Below the pieces are notes generated by a model. The model made no database searches. It had not been told where the DNA came from and saw only the letters and a program-made list of their open reading frames with translations. The translations under genes were made by a program, and so were the position numbers. Positions 12,692-23,555 of a stretch of 64,000 nucleotides of DNA are shown here, piece by piece (positions within the stretch are counted from its first letter, which is position 1; the number at the start of each line of letters is the position of its first letter). This stretch comes from Setophaga petechia (taxonomy: Eukaryota > Chordata > Aves > Passeriformes > Parulidae): NCBI GenBank assembly GCA_024362935.1, contig JANCRA010000025.1, positions 11,248,936 through 11,312,935 of the forward strand, in the 5' to 3' direction.

Positions 12692-13135
12692 AGCTTTTTA
12701 ATCCCTTTTGTGCTTAGCAGCCTCTGATGTCTTCACAGGGTCAACATACAGTCAGAACTAGTCCAACAGAGTCCAGAGCATGACTGTTCTCCATCAAAGG
12801 CCTCTGGTGCAGATGGAAAGCCTTTGTTGTCTGTGTCATAGATATCTAGCTGCCATCACCAAAAATATTCAGAAACTGAAGATGTCTGGGGTGTTGTGGT
12901 AAAAGAAAACTATGAATGGAGAGGGGTAGTTTGTAGGCCTTGAGTTCAGGGCAAAGCCACAGAATTTACTTACTGTGGAAAAGTGATGGAAATTAGAGGA
13001 TAAAGGACTAAATCTGCTTCTGCTGTAGAGGTTCTGTATGGTGAGGGGGGGAAAAAAAAGATCTTTTCCACAGCTAGACACCTAAGTGTGTGTGCTTCTT
13101 TTCTGACTGGACATCCAAGATCATCATCTGAGGGA

Positions 13136-13160
13136 TTGCTGAGCTGTCACAGCTCAGCAA
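13136..13160. repeat. Perfect 11-bp inverted repeat with 3-base loop
   Basis: TTGCTGAGCTG, then TCA, then its exact reverse complement CAGCTCAGCAA. The outer halves TGCTGAG and CTCAGCA match half-sites of Maf recognition elements, but at wider spacing than the usual site. Function is unknown. Confidence 0.85.
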
Positions 13161-14539
13161 GTGGAATTGTAGCTTAGGCACAAAAACCTCAGTAAAAAAG
13201 TGAAAAGCTCAGGAACCTTAAATTCAGCCTCTGACATTTGTGGATGTTTTCAGCCTCAGGTAATTCCTATGAAAGACAAGCAAGTTGTTTGGCAGACTGA
13301 CCAGTTTAAGGAGGACCATGGAAGGGTGAAGGTTGTAAAGGAGGGATACCTGTTGTTACCTGTGACTGTCATCCATTGTCTTAGTTGGGTATGAGAATGG
13401 GCATTTGTGTTTATATGAAACTGTTAGACTGTGTGAGTGAATGAAAGGACCTTCAAAAAACTGTCTTCTCAAAGTAACAGCAAAAAACCCCAACCACAAA
13501 ACCCACACCAGAATAATCAACTTAAGAAAGGAGAAAAACCATTTTACTACATGTTCCATTAAATGCTGCCTCAAAAATAACTTGTGTTCACTTTCTTCAA
13601 AAGCTATTATGTATAAAAAGGAAAGAGTGGAGTTTTTTATAGTTTGTGGCAGCAATAATAGCATTTCATATCAGAACATCTTTGAAAGCCATCCCAATTT
13701 TACTCTGCATTGTGGACAGATACAGCTATCTTTTCATCTGGAAGAACTGTCAGTGATTCATACAGGTTACTGCACTTCTGTTATAATCATTAGGAGTAGA
13801 ATTAGAATTTTTCATCTGAACAAGCACAATTCTCACTCATGTCAATCTTGATGCTTAAAAGAAGAGTTAAGCATAAACTAGGTAACAATATGTTTAAGTG
13901 GTTTTCTTTCCTGCTCAACTAGCTCAAAATGAACAATTTAATTTTATTCTTTTTTCGCCTCACATAAGTGCATTAAAGATCTACACAATGTAAGCATTGC
14001 ATAATCTTTTTTGTGCATGTGAAGAATTTGAAACAAACATTTATTGGCTTAACAAAATACACTGAAGTAGAGGAGAAAGGACTCAGTGCCATTGAGCACT
14101 CTGTCCTGACTTAGATCTCTTTCATACAAGGGCTTTACTGACCTGTGTAAAAGTTACTTTTTGCTTAACTCTATAGGATTAATATGTTCATAAGCTAATG
14201 AATACTTTAGTAACTCAGGATGCATATATGAACATAATAAAAACAAATCCTAAGTTTAAAAATTAGGGGCTCTATGATCATGCACTGCAGTTATACAATG
14301 CAATGATTTATCAGTGCAGAAGAATTCTGTCTGGTGGCATAGCCAGAACCACTTGATGAAGGTTTCTGTTCCACAAAGGAAATGCTCAATCAGTCATCAT
14401 GCCTGAGCTAACTTGGAGGCTAATTTCATTTCTTGAGTGTCTCAGGTAAGAGCTTGATCTCTCAAATTCATATTGCACAATTCTTTACACTGATTTTTCT
14501 TGTTTAGACATTAAGAAGGAAATTTGCAACAGAGCATAT

Positions 14540-14745
14540 AAACTTTGTTAAATGCTTAAGGAACCTTCACATGGTTAAGTCTTTTTAGTGAGGGAAGAAA
14601 TCTTAACTATGCTAAGGCACTGTAGATGCTTAAGTCTCCTTAGGAATTTAGAGTAGCCCAGCCATGCTAAGGCACTAAGAGCTTCAAGAAACATTAATTG
14701 GTTAATAAGCCGTAAATTCTTAACCAATCTTAAAAGAGTTAAGTG
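14540..14745. repeat. TTAAG/CTTAA-rich cluster with small hairpin
   Basis: Seven TTAAG or CTTAA sites plus several CTAAG/CTTAG variants occur in about 200 bases, including two copies of ATGCTAAGGCACT. At 14699-14724 GGTTAATAA and TTCTTAACC form an imperfect hairpin. The unusual leucine-rich minus-strand frame here results from this motif. It could be a decayed short tandem array or a cluster of NKX2-like sites. Confidence 0.45.
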
Positions 14746-15231
14746 CTCTAATCCCAAATGCTTGATTCTTTTATCCAGTCAAAACAATCAATGAGATCAA
14801 AACTGTGAGCCTCTGAAGTTCAGTATAACTTTCCTTTGTATTGCTGGGCTGAAGTCTGAATCCATGCTCAACCAAACCTTCATGGCCAGGGACTTCAGCC
14901 TGCTTGGAATTACTGTCTCTCTGCCCTGTGGATGAATTTGTACTAAGAGTTCAGTGCTAAACACTGGTTACCTGAAATGTTATCCAAAGATTTTTTCTCT
15001 CTTTTTTTTTTCTGATATTTTATACTAGTGAAAGTAATTTACTGACCCTTCCTGGTTAATTACCATTAGGTCAAAAACTCAGTAGAATATTGTTTTAACA
15101 GGGCAGTCACTAGAAACAGAAATGTGTGACTCTGGGGTCAGTAAGCCAAAGGGAATGTGAAGATTAGGGCAATGTTCCAAGAAAATTTATAGAATTAAGT
15201 TAGGTAGACTAATTTAAAATAGTATGTCTCA

Positions 15232-15267
15232 ATTGTGTATATATATATTTTTATATATATATATGTA
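15232..15267. repeat. TA-rich microsatellite
   Basis: Alternating TA dinucleotides interrupted by a short T run, followed by GTAGGTATGTATG. A simple AT-rich repeat. Confidence 0.85.
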
Positions 15268-18200
15268 GGTATGTATGAGCAAATAAACATATTTATTAGA
15301 AAGCAGTGACTTCCTTGCAATTTTAGTAATTATTTCAGGGTGAAGGAAGCTTTTAAAATCAGCTAATAAATTTGGGTAGACTGATCCTATACACTGCTGC
15401 TTTACTGGTAGTGAGAGATTCCCCTCATACACATCAGCATTTCATTCAAGGCAGTGCTCTTTGTGTGTTTTCTGACTTCTTGTAAAAAATGAGTTTATGA
15501 CCAGTAAGAGATGGTCATTAATAAATGGCTCCTTGGTATAGAAGGGTTTTACACACAAGGCCCTACATTTGTCAGACAATCTCTCAGAACTGTGGCTCTA
15601 TTGCCAGTAAAAGGTTAAACTGAATTTTTGCAGTTTTGAAATGAATCAAAGGGCATTACCAAAGAGCAGCTATGCTTCTTATGAACCTCTAAATGAGGTT
15701 TGAGGGATTTTTTCTTTCTTTTTGTGTGCTATAGAAGCCCCTTAAGCAGCAGCAGTTCATGGCCAGGTATGGTGTGACATAATGTAGGAGAGAAATCAGA
15801 AATGAATGAAAACACCCATCAGGTTTGGTGCCACTGAAAGAAGATGCAGCAGACAGTTTAAAGGCCTTAAAAAAAAAAGATTAAGAAAATCATGCAACAT
15901 TAACCCTATTTAATGCAATTCTCAGCTAGAGAGTTTTGAGTACATGGACAAGGGAATGTGTCCAGAGAAAGGAATCTGCTTCTGGGGCTACATGAGGGTT
16001 CACAATGAGGGAGAGAGCCAGGGAAGCCAATTACCACACACTGAATTTCCTGGCTGACATATTATCATAGCATGCATGTTTCTGACCTCCTGAAGTGGCT
16101 CCACATGACCTCAGAGCTCACTGGCATTACCAGCTGTAAGTACTCCAAAGTGCCAGTCAGTCTTCAAAATAGGATGACTTTAAAATAGTTATATTTGCAA
16201 AAATGAACATCTTACAGGCTTTTTTGATTACGATCTCTATGTTCAGAAAAAAAGTCAAAGTTTGGTTCAACTTTTTTCACTGGAACCATCTAAACTAGAA
16301 ATCATAATTAAAAATGCATTGGTTAAAGAGGCAGCATTCCCTTATTCTGTCACTTCAGTGGAAGGGCTGGGACAAACTGCAGCTTACATGACCTAATCTG
16401 TGAAGCTCTGCCCTGTTCCAGTCAGTTTTACTGGAACAAACTCTAATTATGCCCTTCATTTAATGCTTGCTCTTACCTGAGTGTAACTCAGCTTATTAGT
16501 GCAATTGCCATGGATTTTACAGGCTGCTCCAACAAGACTGGTCTGAGGCCTGCTGGAGGCAAGGCAAGAATCATTACTACTCTTTATTATACTTAAAATT
16601 AATAACTGGAATATTCTTTTCATCCAGCAACTTATAATTCCTAAAACTTTGAAGTCCAAGAAGGCATTGCAAGTTATACAATACCTACCCATTACAAGTT
16701 TCCTGGATTTTGAACAAAAACGTTTAGGTATTTAAAAATTGCAAAGCAAATCTCTGCTAAGCAGGATAAATACTTTTGAAAAAAGGTTGTATTCCCAAGG
16801 GCCTACACTCTCTAAATAGCTTGTAAAAGTACTTATTTTATTTTATCTCTATGTGGATACTTTTGAGGGACCATTTATGCTTTTCAGGTATGAGAATGGA
16901 CTAATTTTTCTAGCCTTTATTAACACTGTAATTAGATTAAACTGTTTCCAAAACTCAAGCTATTGAAGTTATGTGTATTATAAACATAAATGTCACATAC
17001 ACACACAGACATTTGATACATTTGCAGATTCTCTCGGCTGGTTTGAGGAAAAAGGTAAAAAGATAAAAAAGATGGAGGATAAAATGTCAAGAAGGTTGTC
17101 TCTGGTGAGAGATTGTCTGAGTCTGTTTGGTTTCAGCAGAGCTCAGATTCCTTTTTGCTAATTCTTTCTAGCCAGTTTTGCCATGTTATAGTTTATCTGT
17201 CTATTCACTTCTCCCAGGCTAAACTGATTCAGGTTGCTCAGGAAATTTTTCTGGTTTGGTTTGGCTTGGTTCTTTTGGCTCCCTGTGGCATCAATTTGAA
17301 ATCACATTTCCTCCAACCTTTACCTGATTATTGCCACTACAGAGACTTCTGGGCAGTGAAAAACTGCAGCTGTTGCAGTGTTTTTCCTGGAGCTTTGGGG
17401 AAAAGATTGAAGAGAAACAGATCCTAGTGTACTGGAATCTTTTCCTTTCCTTCTACCTTACTCTGCTAAAGGAATAGCATCTCCCAGATATATCCAGTAC
17501 CACACTGTGTACCAAACACTGATGGGTTTGGATATCTGCAGTTAACAAAAAATGGTTGAGCCCTGATATTTACTCAATGTCAAAGCCAAATTATTTGTTT
17601 GATGGTAGGAGCTACTCAACAGGTGCCAAGGCTGAAACTGGTAAGAGTCTGTGAATGCTATTTTGTTAAAATGAATTGGTAACTCTGTGTATTTAACAAT
17701 TTGCAATTAAGCATCTGAGAGTGGCTGATGCTAGAAACCCACTATGCATTTGTTTTCTGTTTGCACTCAGCAGGTCTCATTTAGGTCATTATTGTTGCCT
17801 GTATTCAGCAACAAGAGACAAATAAAGAGCTTCTTTCTTTTCAGAAAGGTCGCTGGTTGTGTTTCTGCTTCTGATACAAGAATTTGTACTGTGAATTCTT
17901 GATCCATTTCCTTATTTTGACAGCTTTTATACCTCCCTATGGCTGTTTATAAAATAAAGGTGGGGATTTTTTTCATGGCATGGTGACTTTTCCCAGCTAT
18001 TTGCTAGTTATCTGATGCCACAAGGAAAATAATGGATAGTGTAGAGATCTAATGAATTCCAATGCATACTCACATTCTAATGAAGTCCATAGGATTTAGT
18101 GCACAGTTAAGTACTTGTCTGTGTGTAGAAGAAAAAAATACAATTATAAAAAGCATGCAAGCTTAAAACTTAAACAGATTCAAGTACATAGTGTCAGATG

Positions 18201-19129
18201 TAATCTCTGGAAAGATGTACATATTTTACCAGGGATATTGCTTTTACTTAATAGTTGCATTTAATCCCTAATTTACCCTCTTGTGACATACCTTCTTCTT
18301 CACTTTCTACATATAAGCAGAGAGGGGACAGACAAACAGACAAAATGAGGTTTGCAGGACTTCTGTAATGGCAGGCAGGCCTTTTGTCTTCTGTAACATG
18401 AAACAATGCTAGCCTGTTGTATTTTTTTTCCTAGAAGACTGAGGTGAAAGAAGCAAACTTCCATTTGTGCAATTTTCACAAACAAAAGGCAAATGGAGAC
18501 AACTTTAAAATCCCATGTTGGTGCTGAAATGAGTGAGCAGTGTTGCTCTATTCCAGGGGTTACCATAACAAATAAATGATAGCACAGAGCAGTACACTGC
18601 AGTGTCCAGGGAATGGGCATTTGCATCCTTATTTTTCAATACCATTAACATTTAGAAACTCTTACACAAACCATCATTCAGATGATTATGGCCCAGAGTG
18701 GCTCATCTTAGCTCCCCAGTAAGACTCATCTATTTAACACCAATATTGAAGGAATTGGAGTAAGAGAAAACTGTGCCTGGAAAGGAAGAAATTGCACATA
18801 TGAGGACTCCAGGTCTATCATATTACATCAGGTTTAACCTAAGGCAGAATTTTATATAATGAAAATCCAAACCCCAAAAATAAAACCCTAGCAGCATGTC
18901 TTTTTAGCTAAATCAGCATTTTCACTCCTAGAGGTTCAGAATCATTCAACTGCCTTTTCAAATCAGTATTTGTGTATGGCCATATGTTCTTCTTTATCAT
19001 TCTCCAGTATGAATATGGAGCCAGAGACAAATGGGGGTGTCACCTACAGTCAGGGCTGCAATAAACTGTACATAAATAAATAAATAAGACCCAACAAACC
19101 AAACCCACCAAAACACCTTTTCAAAAGTG

Positions 19130-19740
19130 AGTTTGTCATGAATGTGGCAAGTGAGACCTTTAAAGTCTTTTCAGCTGTGCTGGAGGTGTGGAAAACAATC
19201 CCTTTAAGACAATATTCCAGACAAAGACTTTGTGGTGACGCGGGGGTTAATTACAAACAACAGAGGTTCATTATCCATGCCAGAATGTTGTGTTCTCACA
19301 CAAAAGGGGCTCTCACTTGTTAAATGTCTAGCCTAGACTATCAGAAATTGCATTACACTTGCTGCCCCTCCCCTTATTCCCGGACTTTCTTACTCAGGCC
19401 TTTTTTTTTCCCCCCTTCCTCCCATCTCTATTGAAAGACAGTAATTAAACACTAAAGCCTCTCAGTTTCTGCAGCACTGCGGGGGAACTCCTCCCTGTAA
19501 TAAGCACCAATTACTGGCTGCGACTGCAGCTGATGAAGGATTATCCTCTCACTGAGCTACGGCAAGCTCTAGAGTATAATCTTCAATTAGTTCAATTCAT
19601 GGAGCACACTGGCAGGCAGGCCACTATGTTTCCCACGACTTACACAAACAGCCTTTCTTTGACACCCCCCAACTCTGCACAGATGGTCCCAGCACTGTCT
19701 GTTGCAAAGTTCAGTGCATCTGGCCCCTAAACCCACCTAA
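19130..19740. promoter_or_regulatory. Candidate conserved non-coding element (enhancer-like block)
   Basis: The block differs in texture from its flanks: it is non-repetitive, of mixed composition and rich in homeodomain-type motifs (GGTTAATTAC, CAGTAATTAAAC, CTTCAATTAGTTC, GGATTATCC). This is typical of deeply conserved developmental enhancers in gene-poor vertebrate DNA. A plus-strand frame is open from 19449 to 19730 (93 codons) and contains a helix-like stretch, MKDYPLTELRQALEYNLQLV. A strong pyrimidine tract lies before it at about 19400-19430. I find no good splice donor, and the frame begins right after an in-frame stop, so a non-coding element is the preferred reading. Conservation is assumed, not shown. 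Confidence 0.35.
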
Positions 19741-22290
19741 TGCAGGCAGCAAAACAAAGCCTGGGACTCAAGTGCCCTACAGTACCTATTTGTTTCAGTA
19801 GCAGCAGGCTGGCCTTTTTTTTTTTTTTTTTTTTTTAATTAAAGAAAGAGAAATTATTCAAGGAGTCAGAAAACAGGTGGATAAACAAAAAACAACCAAC
19901 AATCTTCTGGACTGACGCTATAAATCACTTCTAGTCATTTTAACTCTGCTTGAATTTTTAATAACCCAGTCTTAGAAAAATGTAAATAATAGGGCTGCAA
20001 GAGCTAAGAGATAGGGAGAGCTGAATTAAAAGTCTATGTTTAGCTCTTTTTCTTCATGATTAGGTATTTCAGAGATCCTCAAGAAATAGTTGGTTTGGGG
20101 TTTTTTTACGGTGTGTCTGTTCACTACTTGGAACAAAAGCTTTTGTCAACCCAGATTTACTCTGGGCTTTGACTTCTTGCTTCTGCATGTAGATATTTTA
20201 TGTGGCCTATGTATCAACTTTAATTGCTGCACCTAAAAATAAATACAGTGATACTCCAAAGCAGGTATACTTTAATTAATTGTCAGTCTGCCTTTATCTT
20301 TGTTTTTGATACTGGAAGACTTTGCTGTGAGACTGCTAAACACAATAATTAAATAGACTAAAATAGATTAGTTCCACTGACATCATCATCATCATCTTGC
20401 ACACTGACTAATTCTGTTGCCACTGCCTTTGCTTCAGAGGAGCTGCCAGGACCAGAAGGCACAATGTAGCTGAAGGCATTGTGCCCAGAGCACCTGCTTT
20501 TATGGCCTGGTGTGCTCATCTGAGGGATGCAATTTCCACTGCTGCCTCCACGTGGCTGCCTCAGCAGAGGAGGACAGGATTTTGTCCAAAATCAGGGTAT
20601 GTCCTCACCTGTAGAGAGGTTATACAACCTTGCAGGATGACTTACTGCAGATAATTACCTGCCTTCATCTGCTTAGGGTATACAGGCTCTTAGAAGTCCT
20701 CAAATCTGGAAAAGCACTTGTATGTCTGAAAATGTTTCTGGTTGGGTTTTTTCCAACTATACTGATTGGGATTTAATGAAAGATATTATTTTAATGCATA
20801 AAGTTTGCCTCAGTAACACCCTTATACAAGCTGCTGAAATACTACTATATACACTTCAATAATGAAAAATACAAGTCAGACAAAACTGCCACATTTGTTT
20901 TAGCTGTGCTGTTTATTTCTGGCAAAAAAGTAAAGTGTAGGTCCAGTTTGTGAAATGCCATCTTTCAAATAAATGCTTTCTAGCTGTGTTCTTGCCTGTT
21001 CCACTGCTCCAACTGTTCAAATTGTACAGTGCTGTAGGTATTTTCAGAGAGAATTTAAAAATAAATAAATAAAATCAGCCTTTACCCTAAGGAACACAGA
21101 AGTTGTATTTGCAGCAATTCAGACTTTTAGACTTCAAATGCCCCAGGCTGGTACTGTGCAAACACAACCTCCAGACTGAGGCAGAGTACTAATAAAGAGG
21201 ATCTTAGAGAGAACACCCTTCCTATTTCCTATAGACCCAGGAGTAGAAAGAATCAAACCTGTAGATTTCTAATATTTGGGGAGTGATTGAGGTACCCTGC
21301 CATTATGAAATCAAGCAAATGTACAAGAAAAATAGTCCCTAAAGCTAACTTTCCTTTCTGCTGGGAATCCAGAGGGGAAAAACCCCAAACCCATAGTGAA
21401 CAATGGGCTGCTCTCACTTGCCATGTGGAAGGTTTTTAAGTGTGAGGCCTTCCATGCATGTTTATCTCCCACATCTGGCTGTTGAAATGGGCACTTAGTT
21501 TTATTACAGTCATGAGACTGTCTTCAGTGCTGCTGTAAACACCCAACTGTAGGATTTGATCAGATTCAAGGATCATTTTTTAAAGTGTATTTACCCAATT
21601 TAAAAGCATGGAAGATGGGTTTATTTTATAACTGGATTGTCAGACAGGGAGCTGAGCCTGGGATCACACTAACCTTACAAACCTGGCCTCTAACCAGCTG
21701 AACTCCTGCAATCACCATCTGAGTAGTTTGAAGGTGGAACTATCTGATGATGCAAAAATACATCAAAGAAAAGAGCATTCTGCATCTGAACTTCCCTGAC
21801 TTTGGTCATCCCACTTTTGTCTTCTCCTTCCATAATTTCTCTCACATGGAACAACTTATTTGGCCCCCTCTGTAGCCAAACAAAATGGGCTTGTACTTCC
21901 CTTTGTCCACTTGGCACTTTAATCACAGAGAAGCACACAGAGACAATTTCAAATTAGAGAAAAGCTTCCCTCAAATAGGTGTGACCTCTGAACTTTGAGG
22001 AAACAGAGAACAAACTGAGGGAAATCAGTGGGAAGAATCAAGTGACCACCTAATTGTTGATCATTGTCACTTTCAGCTGGGGTAGGCAGCAGGTCACAAC
22101 CATCATATGGTCAGGGCAAGTCTTGCCCCTGCTGCACAGTGAAAAGATCATGGGTATTACAGCTCCATTTTCCACTTGAGGGGGGAAGAAAAAAGTAAAA
22201 AAGGAAGTTGAAAATTATCAGTCCCATAACAATATTTTTTTTAATTGTAAAGCACTGAACAGATAAACAGTCTCTATACAGTTAACACAA
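19741..22290. other. Unique non-coding sequence with a T22 run
   Basis: No supported gene. Contains a run of 22 T at 19815-19836 and a short CAT trinucleotide run at about 20380-20397. The remainder shows no structure I can name. Confidence 0.5.
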
Positions 22291-22295
22291 AAGGG

Positions 22296-22362
22296 TGTAT
22301 CAGAATCTCAAAGTGGAAGAGATCCATAAGGATCATCAAGTCCAGCATCCTGAGAACATAAC
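22296..22362 (-). mobile_element. CR1 LINE 3'-end remnant
   Basis: The short segment CAGAATCTCAAAGTGGAAG... followed by GGATCATCAAGTCCAGC resembles the reverse complement of a CR1 3' end (typically CAGAATC...GGAAGGGACC...ATCATCTAGTCCAACC). It is diverged and truncated, and lies just left of the short tandem repeat and LTR that follow. Confidence 0.6.
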
Positions 22363-22390
22363 TTCTGGCCTGAAAAAATTGACTATAAGG

Positions 22391-22775
22391 GTGTATGTGA
22401 AAGATTACTATAATGGAGCTGTCATTATACTGCAAAGGTTCTATTGTCATTACACTGCAAGGGTTCCATATTGCTAGAGTTTTGTACCTTCTTGATGTTT
22501 CTTGCAGGCAGCTCCTCTGGGCACTGACTCTTCCTTGTCCTCACAGCAGCCAATTGACCCCAGTTCCCACCAATCCACTCTTTTATAACACTCTTCTTAC
22601 TGGCTACAGGTGTGGCCTGTTAAAATCAGGCCTGCTTCCAATCTCTAATAATGGGCTCAGCTGAAACTGTTTAGGGGGTAAGATTACATTCTATACCACC
22701 TTCATTTACCCATACTGTATCCCCTACATAGTGGTGTATGTAAAAGGTGACTATAATGGTACATGTAAAAGATGG
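22391..22775 (+). repeat. Short (about 26 bp) repeat units flanking an LTR
   Basis: A 26-base unit beginning GTGTATGTGAAAG at 22391-22416 recurs at 22734-22759 (GTGTATGTAAAAG...) with 23 of 26 positions identical. Partial copies lie on the outer sides (GACTATAAGG at 22381 and GTACATGTAAAAGATGG from 22759). The LTR at 22420-22728 sits between the two units, so it either inserted into a pre-existing tandem array or the unit was duplicated around it. Confidence 0.7.
22420..22728 (+). mobile_element. Short LTR-like element, copy 1 (about 309 bp)
   Basis: It runs from TGTCATTATACTGC to CTGTATCCCCTACA and aligns over its length with the element at 39586-39867. It starts with two tandem 25-base units (TGTCATTATACTGCAAAGG... 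and TGTCATTACACTGCAAGGG...). It carries a TATA-like TTTTATAA in the middle and a conserved 3' part (TTTAGGGGGTAAGATTACAT). The TG...CA ends and the solo state suggest a retroviral LTR or a related non-autonomous element. It has about 30 bases in the 3' half that copy 2 lacks. No clean target-site duplication is visible here because the flanks are occupied by the 26-base repeat. Confidence 0.65.
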
Positions 22776-23100
22776 AAACTGGAAAATATTCATATGAAAA
22801 GAAGATGGCACTAGGCCTTGGTGGGGACACTTGGGTTAACTTTGGTTAATTTTTATCTAGAATAAAATGAGCAGTGCAAATGCAAACAACTGTGGCAGTG
22901 CCTTCACTGAGGGATTGTATCTTGGATTCATTTTCCTCAGTGATCTAGTTTAGTTTAAATTTCTACTTTGGGCTCTAGACCCCATCAAGCACCATATTCA
23001 GATAGCAGGAACTTTGTGTCACCTCCTAAATCCCCCCATAGATCTTTTTACATGTATTTATTTCTACAGATACATTTATTTCTATGTATTTAATGTATCT
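22776..23100. other. Unique non-coding gap between repeats
   Basis: A short stretch between the LTR/tandem repeat and a CR1 fragment. I see no recognisable feature. Confidence 0.5.
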
Positions 23101-23104
23101 GTGG

Positions 23105-23555
23105 ACCATCTATGGCTGCTGCCACAAGCAGCACTGGGAATGAACCACAGGAGTTGGAAATGGTGTGTGCCATTGCAGGGCTATGATCTGGTTGGGTTCA
23201 CAGACATTTTTGGACAGCTCAAACAGGAGTGGCAATGGCTGGAATCAGGCTCTGTGGGAAGGACAGGCTGGGAGGATGAGGAGAGGGAGTTGCTCAGTAG
23301 GTGAGAGAGCAGCAGGAATGTGAGGAGCTGTGCCTGGGACAGGGAGACAGGGAGCCAGTGGGAGCTTTGGGGTCAATAATTACAGGGCAGATGAGCACAG
23401 GAGATGTGGTGGAGGTTTGCTGGGGTCTGCCTGGTCGAGGAAAGCCATTTTCAGACTGCTTCACATCCACATGCCCTGGTCCTTGTGAGAGGCTCAAACC
23501 TCCCCTGGATGGGAGGGAAGGTGACACAGCAGGACACAAGAGCACTGGGATTGAT
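23105..23555 (+). mobile_element. CR1 LINE fragment covering the ORF2 endonuclease region
   Basis: The plus strand reads GGGCTATGATCTGGTTGGGT at about 23178, encoding GYDLVGFTDI. This corresponds to the conserved Gly-Tyr-Asp-(hydrophobic)-(x)-Thr-Glu stretch of the CR1 ORF2 apurinic endonuclease domain. Downstream order also fits CR1: GTGAGAGAGCAGCAGGAATG at about 23300, a GGAGATGTGGTGGAGGTTTG segment at about 23400 and a CCCTGGTCCTTGTGAGAGG segment at about 23475. The frame is broken by stops and small indels, both ends are missing and it cannot be functional. Open frames of 96-123 codons here are relics of ORF2 or shadows of it. Confidence 0.75.

Larger units (their letters stand above)
12692..19130. 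other. Unique non-coding sequence
   Basis: No supported gene. Local items listed separately are a perfect inverted repeat at 13136-13160, a TTAAG-rich cluster at 14540-14745 and a TA-rich microsatellite at 15232-15267. A 136-codon plus-strand frame at 13441-13851 has random composition and no initiation or splice context that persuades me. Confidence 0.5.

Noticed and set aside
12186..12692. 168-codon minus-strand open frame
   Set aside because: Lies entirely inside the solo LTR, antisense to it, and shows no protein similarity I recognise.
13441..13851. 136-codon plus-strand open frame
   Set aside because: Random-looking composition, AT-driven Asn/Lys/Ile/Ser content, no domain or splice context, and overlapping open frames on the other strand.
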